NCBI GenBank assembly: GCA_964651445.1
Contig: CAZYYW010000026.1
Location: forward strand, 1-25,956
Length of the DNA: 25,956 nt
DNA from: GCA-2746365 sp964651445
GTDB lineage: Bacteria; Pseudomonadota; Gammaproteobacteria; SZUA-229
Reading direction: 5' to 3'
Below are positions 21,492 through 25,956 of this stretch, piece after piece. How positions within the stretch are numbered: the first letter of the stretch is position 1; each line of letters opens with the position of its first letter. The notes below the pieces were generated by a model that did no database searches, was not told where the DNA came from, and saw nothing but the letters and a program-made list of their open reading frames with translations. The translations under genes and the position numbers were made by a program.

Positions 21492-22259
21492 ATGGCAATA
21501 TTAATTAAAAATTCTCAAGAAATTGAAAAAATGCGGGTCGCAGGCAAACTTGCCGGTGAAGTACTGCAAATGATTCGCCCGCATGTAAAAGCGGGTATCA
21601 CTACCGACGAGCTGGACAAAATATGCCATGAATATATTGTTGATGTACAACAAGCCATTCCTGCGCCACTAAATTATCACGGTTTTCCCAAATCAATTTG
21701 CACCTCCGTCAACCACCAGATATGCCACGGCATCCCCAGTGATAAAAAACTGAAAAAAGGCGATATCATCAATATCGACATCACTGTAATAAAAGACGAC
21801 TACCACGGCGATACCAGCAAGATGTTTTTTGTTGGTGAACCGCCGGTGCGGGCAAAACGTGTCAGTCTGATTGCCCATGAGTGCATGAAACTGGGGATTG
21901 ATTTGGTTAAACCAGGCGCTCATCTGGGAGACATCGGTCACGTTATCCAGCGCCATGCAGAATCCAATAATTTTTCAGTGGTACGTGAATACTGTGGTCA
22001 CGGTATCGGCAAAGGTTTTCATGAAGACCCGCAGGTGCTTCACTATGGTAAAGCCGGTACCGGTATTCAGTTGGAAGCCGGCATGATTTTCACCATTGAA
22101 CCGATGATTAACGCGGGCAAACGTCACGTCAAACTACTTAGTGATAACTGGACCGTGGTCACCAAAGACCATAGCGTGTCTGCACAATGGGAGCACACAA
22201 TCCTTGTTACCAATGACGGATACGAGGTATTAACACAATGCCCAGGTGATGATGTTTAA
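21492..22259 (+). CDS. map: Type I methionine aminopeptidase
   Basis: Map removes the initiator methionine from nascent proteins in the cytosol. The 255-residue protein is a type Ia pita-bread enzyme. All five metal ligands are visible: Asp96 and Asp107 in INIDITVIKDDYHGDTSKMF, His170 in YCGHGIGKGFHEDP, Glu203 in FTIEPMINAG and Glu234 in QWEHTILVT, each one less than the E. coli number. His78 of NHQICHGIPS is the usual substrate-contact position. It is divergent from rpsB, the usual gammaproteobacterial arrangement. The Shine-Dalgarno is weak (AAAGA), and I see only poor promoter candidates around 21436-21465. It overlaps glnD by one base. Confidence 0.97.
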   Translation: MAILIKNSQEIEKMRVAGKLAGEVLQMIRPHVKAGITTDELDKICHEYIVDVQQAIPAPLNYHGFPKSICTSVNHQICHGIPSDKKLKKGDIINIDITVIKDDYHGDTSKMFFVGEPPVRAKRVSLIAHECMKLGIDLVKPGAHLGDIGHVIQRHAESNNFSVVREYCGHGIGKGFHEDPQVLHYGKAGTGIQLEAGMIFTIEPMINAGKRHVKLLSDNWTVVTKDHSVSAQWEHTILVTNDGYEVLTQCPGDDV

Positions 22260-24985
22260 TGGATACCGTGTATAAAAAATTGTCTGGAAACGATATTTCT
22301 GAAAACAGTGTTAATGCACTGGTTGATTTTAATGCATTGCAAAAGCAACTGGATAATTGCGAAGCAGATGCAACCGCTGAACATATTGGTTTGTTAAAAC
22401 AGGCGGTTGCAAGCGTAGATGAAGGTTTGAAAAGCCTTTATCAAAAAGGCGCTGATGTTGATGTTGTGGTCTACGGTCGATCAGAACTAGTCGATCAACT
22501 GATCCATGTCATCTACAATTTTCTGTTTAAAAATCTTGACCAGGACATTGCGCTTATCGCTGTTGGTGGATATGGCCGGGGTGAATTGCATCCAAAATCC
22601 GATATTGATTTGATGATTCTGTTACAAGATGCAGAGAACGACAAAACCAAAGCCTTGCTGGAAAGTTTCCTGACTTTATTATGGGACATCCGCCTTGAGA
22701 TTGGTCACAGTGTTCGCACGGTTGAAGAATGCGTTAGTGAATCGAGTAAGGACATTACCGTTGTCACCAATATTATGGAATCACGGTTACTCGCTGGCAA
22801 TAAAAAACTTTTTCATTTGATGAAAGAAAAAACCAGAGCCGACACTCTGTGGGATTCAAAATCTTTTTTCCAAGCAAAACTTGACGAACAAATTCAACGC
22901 AGCGGAAAATTTAATGATACCGCCTACAATCTTGAACCCAACATAAAAGAAAGCCGCGGTGGCTTGCGCGATATTCAAATGATTGGCTGGGTCGCAAAAC
23001 GGCACTTTAATGCCAACAGCTTGCATGATTTAGTCCAACAAGGTTTTCTGCTGGAAGACGAACTCGATACTTTGCTTTCTGGCCAGCATCTACTGTGGCG
23101 CATTCGCTGCAGTTTGCATTATCTCGCTGGACGCCGTGAAGATCGCCTACTGTTTGACTACCAGCGCGACCTTGCGAGAGAGTTTGGCTTTAAAGACAAA
23201 GCGGAAAACTCACAAAATGAAGCCATCGAACAATTCATGCAGCAGTACTATCGTACGGTTATAGAATTAGAACGACTGAATGAAATGCTGTTACAGCATT
23301 TTCGTGAAGCGATCATCTACGCTGACGTTGCGGCTGAGGCGGAAATAATCAACGATGGCTTTCAAATTCGAAATGGCTATATCGAAACCATTAATGAAGA
23401 CATTTTCAAAAATGACCCATGTGCCATTTTGGAAATGTTTTTATTACTGCAAGATTACCCCGATATACAGGGCGTACGCGCTGCCACTATTCGTCAGATA
23501 AGAAAATACAAATCACTCATTGACGACAAGGTCAGGCAATCAACCCGGGCGCAGCATATATTCATAAAAATAATCACTGGTTCCCGTGGTGTCACGCATG
23601 AATTAAGACGCATGAATCGCTACGGCATACTTGCAGCTTATATACCGGCGTTTGAGTCCATTGTCGGGCGTATGCAGTACGATCTGTTCCATGCGTACAC
23701 GGTCGATCAACATACCTTATTTGTTATCAGAAACATGCGCCGTCTTTCCGTACCGGATTATTGCCACGAGTTTCCGCTCGCCAGCGGTGTCTTCCAACAT
23801 TTATCAAATCCCGGCTTATTATATTTGTCCGGCCTGTTTCACGACATTGCCAAAGGTCGTCAGGGAGATCATTCGGAACTCGGCGCCGTTGATGCAAAAG
23901 ATTTCTGCGACTTGCATGGTTTGCCTAAAGAAGACGGTGAGCTGGTTAGCTGGTTAGTTAGCAGCCACTTGATTATGTCGATAACCGCGCAGCGACGAGA
24001 TATTAGTGACCCTGCCATCATCAGTACTTTTGCAGAACATGTGGAAACAGTCGAACGACTGGATTATCTCTATCTGTTAACCATTTCAGACATACGTGCC
24101 ACCAACCCGAAACAATGGAATGATTGGAAAGACAAATTGCTCGGTGAGTTATACAACAAAACGGCTTCGCTGTTAAATAAAGGCTCAGACTGGAAGAATA
24201 TGAGCCAGCAAAGCTATCGCAAAAGTCACATTATAGAAACTCAAACTGCTAGCTTACGAAAACTCGAACAGTTGGGCATTAATTCGCATCAGGCAAATGA
24301 TTTATGGAAAACATTTAACGCAGAATATTTTCAAAGCCATACTTATGGTCTAATTACCTGGCACACATCGCTCATTATTGATGCCCAGCAGAAGCAGTTA
24401 CTCGAAGCCCCGTTGATACAAGCGCGGGTACACAAATCCAGCAACAGCATCCAGCTGCTTATTTACATGGCAGACCGCGACCGTATTTTTTATGATGTGG
24501 TCACCGACTTAAGCAGAAAAGACCTTAGTATTGTTAATGCGCAGTCATTGAATGCCAGTAACGGTTATGCACTGCAAACATTTCGTCTAACACCCAACAA
24601 CACTGACAGAGAAGAAATGTCATTGCTGACAGAGCAAATCACCCATAGTTTAGAAACGCGATTGAACAGTGGCGACGCTTCAACGCCTACTTCGCTTGGC
24701 GGAAACAGCAAACACAAGTTTTTCTCATCAGCCACTACCGTCAGTTATAAAACGGTAAACGAAAACAATGCGACTCAGGTAAGAATAGAAACTTTAGATC
24801 GCACCGGTGTGCTAGCGACTATCGCCGGTGTATTAATTGATAATGATTTTAAAATTATTAGCACAAGAATTTCGACCGCTGGAGAAAAAGCCATTGACTA
24901 CTTTGTCATTCACACTACACAAAACAAGGCGCTCTCTGAGCAACAGCAAAAAGCACTAGAACAACAACTGAAAGATCTGCTTTAA
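22259..24985 (+). CDS. glnD: Bifunctional uridylyltransferase/uridylyl-removing enzyme GlnD
   Basis: GlnD senses glutamine and attaches UMP to PII proteins, or removes it, at the top of the nitrogen-regulation cascade. The 908 residues are in the family range. The nucleotidyltransferase domain has GGYGRGELHPKSDIDLMI (103-120) with the catalytic Asp pair. The linker region contains YNLEPNIKESRGGLRDIQ (about 227-244). The HD hydrolase domain has LSGLFHDIAKGRQGDHSELG near 525-545. Two C-terminal ACT domains (about 721-785 and 833-908, the latter with TLDRTGVLATIAGVL) bind glutamine. All motifs are intact. TAATG overlap with map indicates coupling. The order map-glnD is conserved. Confidence 0.97.
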   Translation: MDTVYKKLSGNDISENSVNALVDFNALQKQLDNCEADATAEHIGLLKQAVASVDEGLKSLYQKGADVDVVVYGRSELVDQLIHVIYNFLFKNLDQDIALIAVGGYGRGELHPKSDIDLMILLQDAENDKTKALLESFLTLLWDIRLEIGHSVRTVEECVSESSKDITVVTNIMESRLLAGNKKLFHLMKEKTRADTLWDSKSFFQAKLDEQIQRSGKFNDTAYNLEPNIKESRGGLRDIQMIGWVAKRHFNANSLHDLVQQGFLLEDELDTLLSGQHLLWRIRCSLHYLAGRREDRLLFDYQRDLAREFGFKDKAENSQNEAIEQFMQQYYRTVIELERLNEMLLQHFREAIIYADVAAEAEIINDGFQIRNGYIETINEDIFKNDPCAILEMFLLLQDYPDIQGVRAATIRQIRKYKSLIDDKVRQSTRAQHIFIKIITGSRGVTHELRRMNRYGILAAYIPAFESIVGRMQYDLFHAYTVDQHTLFVIRNMRRLSVPDYCHEFPLASGVFQHLSNPGLLYLSGLFHDIAKGRQGDHSELGAVDAKDFCDLHGLPKEDGELVSWLVSSHLIMSITAQRRDISDPAIISTFAEHVETVERLDYLYLLTISDIRATNPKQWNDWKDKLLGELYNKTASLLNKGSDWKNMSQQSYRKSHIIETQTASLRKLEQLGINSHQANDLWKTFNAEYFQSHTYGLITWHTSLIIDAQQKQLLEAPLIQARVHKSSNSIQLLIYMADRDRIFYDVVTDLSRKDLSIVNAQSLNASNGYALQTFRLTPNNTDREEMSLLTEQITHSLETRLNSGDASTPTSLGGNSKHKFFSSATTVSYKTVNENNATQVRIETLDRTGVLATIAGVLIDNDFKIISTRISTAGEKAIDYFVIHTTQNKALSEQQQKALEQQLKDLL

Positions 24986-25014
24986 TTACAGCTCATAACC
25001 ATTACTGGAAAAAA

Positions 25015-25956
25015 ATGACACCTACTTTAGACTTAGCAAAACAACTGATTAGTATTCCTTCCATAACACCTAACGACCTAGGCTGCCAAAAAATTATTGG
25101 CGACAGGTTAGCAAAAATTGGTTTTGATATTGAAAACTTACCCTTTGGCGATGTCGATAATCTGTGGGCTAGATTCGGCAGCGAAGCACCCTTATTTGTT
25201 TTTGCCGGTCACACAGATGTCGTGCCCACCGGCCCAATCGATCAATGGAGTAGCGATCCGTTTACGCCAACAATTACGGGGGATGTAATGACAGCTCGTG
25301 GCACTGCAGACATGAAAAGCAGTATTGCCGCCATGTTATGTGCCTGCGAGCAATTACTGGATGGCAAAAATAAAATAAAAGGTTCCATCGCTTTTTTAAT
25401 TACCAGCGATGAAGAAGGCCCCGCCACAAATGGAACCGTAAAAGTCATAGAACATCTACGCAACAACAATGAAAAAATTGATTGGTGTCTAGTTGGCGAA
25501 CCCTCTAGCACTGACACGGTTGGCGATGTTATTAAAAATGGGCGACGTGGATCAATAAGTGGCGAGCTGACCATTCACGGGATACAGGGACATATTGCCT
25601 ACCCGCAACTGGCAAAAAACCCTATTCACTTATTTGCCGGCGCACTACAAGAACTGTGTGACGAAGTCTGGGACCAAGGCAATGATCACTTCCCCCCTAC
25701 CAGCTTTCAAATATCCAATATTAACGCAGGTGCCGGCACCACAAATGTTATCCCCGGTGACTTAGAGGTGCTGTTTAATCTACGATTTTCAACCGCCATT
25801 ACTGACCAACAGATACAGCAACGCATAACGGCTATCCTCGATAAGCATCAACTGGATTACACGCTGAACTGGACAATATCCGGGCAGCCATTTTTGACCG
25901 CAGACGGAAAACTGGTGGACGCAGCAAAACAGGCGATTGAATCTGTCTGCGGCATC
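25015..25956 (+). CDS. dapE: Succinyl-diaminopimelate desuccinylase DapE (3' truncated by window end)
   Basis: DapE hydrolyses N-succinyl-LL-diaminopimelate in lysine and meso-diaminopimelate synthesis, and so feeds peptidoglycan. It is a di-zinc M20-family enzyme. The visible 314 codons run open to the window edge, and the family is about 375 residues long, so about 60 are missing. Visible metal-site motifs are AGHTDVVPTG, RGTADMKSSIAAM (usually RGAADMKGS), ITSDEEGPATNGT and GEPSS. KNGRRGSISGELTIHGIQGH and the GTTNVIPG-like segment in the dimerisation part also match. The last metal His lies beyond the window. The ATG at 25015 follows glnD by 29 nt and has a weak TGGA Shine-Dalgarno. Confidence 0.96.
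   Translation, partial: MTPTLDLAKQLISIPSITPNDLGCQKIIGDRLAKIGFDIENLPFGDVDNLWARFGSEAPLFVFAGHTDVVPTGPIDQWSSDPFTPTITGDVMTARGTADMKSSIAAMLCACEQLLDGKNKIKGSIAFLITSDEEGPATNGTVKVIEHLRNNNEKIDWCLVGEPSSTDTVGDVIKNGRRGSISGELTIHGIQGHIAYPQLAKNPIHLFAGALQELCDEVWDQGNDHFPPTSFQISNINAGAGTTNVIPGDLEVLFNLRFSTAITDQQIQQRITAILDKHQLDYTLNWTISGQPFLTADGKLVDAAKQAIESVCGI

Overview
The window is a Gammaproteobacterial chromosome segment of moderate to low GC. The strongest evidence is gene order. rpsB-tsf-pyrH-frr-uppS-cdsA-dxr-rseP-bamA-skp-lpxD-fabZ-lpxA runs leftward from a divergent map-glnD pair, and yceD-rpmF-plsX-fabH lies divergent to maf (yceF). Both are classic gammaproteobacterial blocks. I cannot name the genus from sequence alone.

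Layout, left to right. (1) 1-200: a tandem array of 9-bp units and an element-end-like sequence upstream of recN. (2) 200-1888: recN. (3) 1960-2462: a compact cassette in which a GxxExxY-family PD-(D/E)XK gene is bracketed to within 2 nt by 31-bp inverted repeats built from the same 9-bp unit as the array at 40-93, with an outer 11-bp inverted repeat. (4) 2619-3976, minus strand: a cold-shock protein, a small lipoprotein and a VOC-fold protein. (5) 3992-6989, minus strand: the fatty-acid/phospholipid start block fabH, plsX, rpmF and yceD. (6) 7185-7763: maf/yceF, divergent, followed by a MITE-like element with 13-bp perfect terminal inverted repeats (7789-7951) that touches the stop codon of lpxA. 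(7) 7950-16800: the envelope biogenesis block lpxA, fabZ, lpxD, skp, bamA, rseP, dxr, cdsA. (8) 16871-21141: uppS, frr, pyrH, tsf, rpsB. (9) 21142-21491: a divergent regulatory region with a strong extended -10 rpsB promoter and a structured rpsB leader. (10) 21492 to the end: map, glnD and a 3'-truncated dapE on the plus strand.

How the genes work together. rpsB, tsf, frr and rpmF serve translation and map matures proteins. pyrH supplies UTP. uppS, dxr and cdsA feed isoprenoid, lipid-carrier and phospholipid synthesis. plsX, fabH and fabZ control fatty-acid supply, lpxA and lpxD start lipid A, and skp, bamA and rseP build and monitor the outer membrane. The usual partners lpxB (after lpxA) and fabD (after fabH) are absent next to these genes, so two conserved blocks have been broken and joined, with the MITE-like element at one junction.

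Most of the window is housekeeping. The points most worth a second look are the GxxExxY cassette, the MITE-like element at the lpxA/maf breakpoint, a ribosomal protein S2 with a roughly 110-residue tail ending in histone-H1-like lysine repeats, an LpxD with Asn in place of a conserved active-site His, an LpxA with Phe at the acyl-chain ruler position, and a 14-bp duplication at the maf start. I found no CRISPR array, tRNA, rRNA or defence island.
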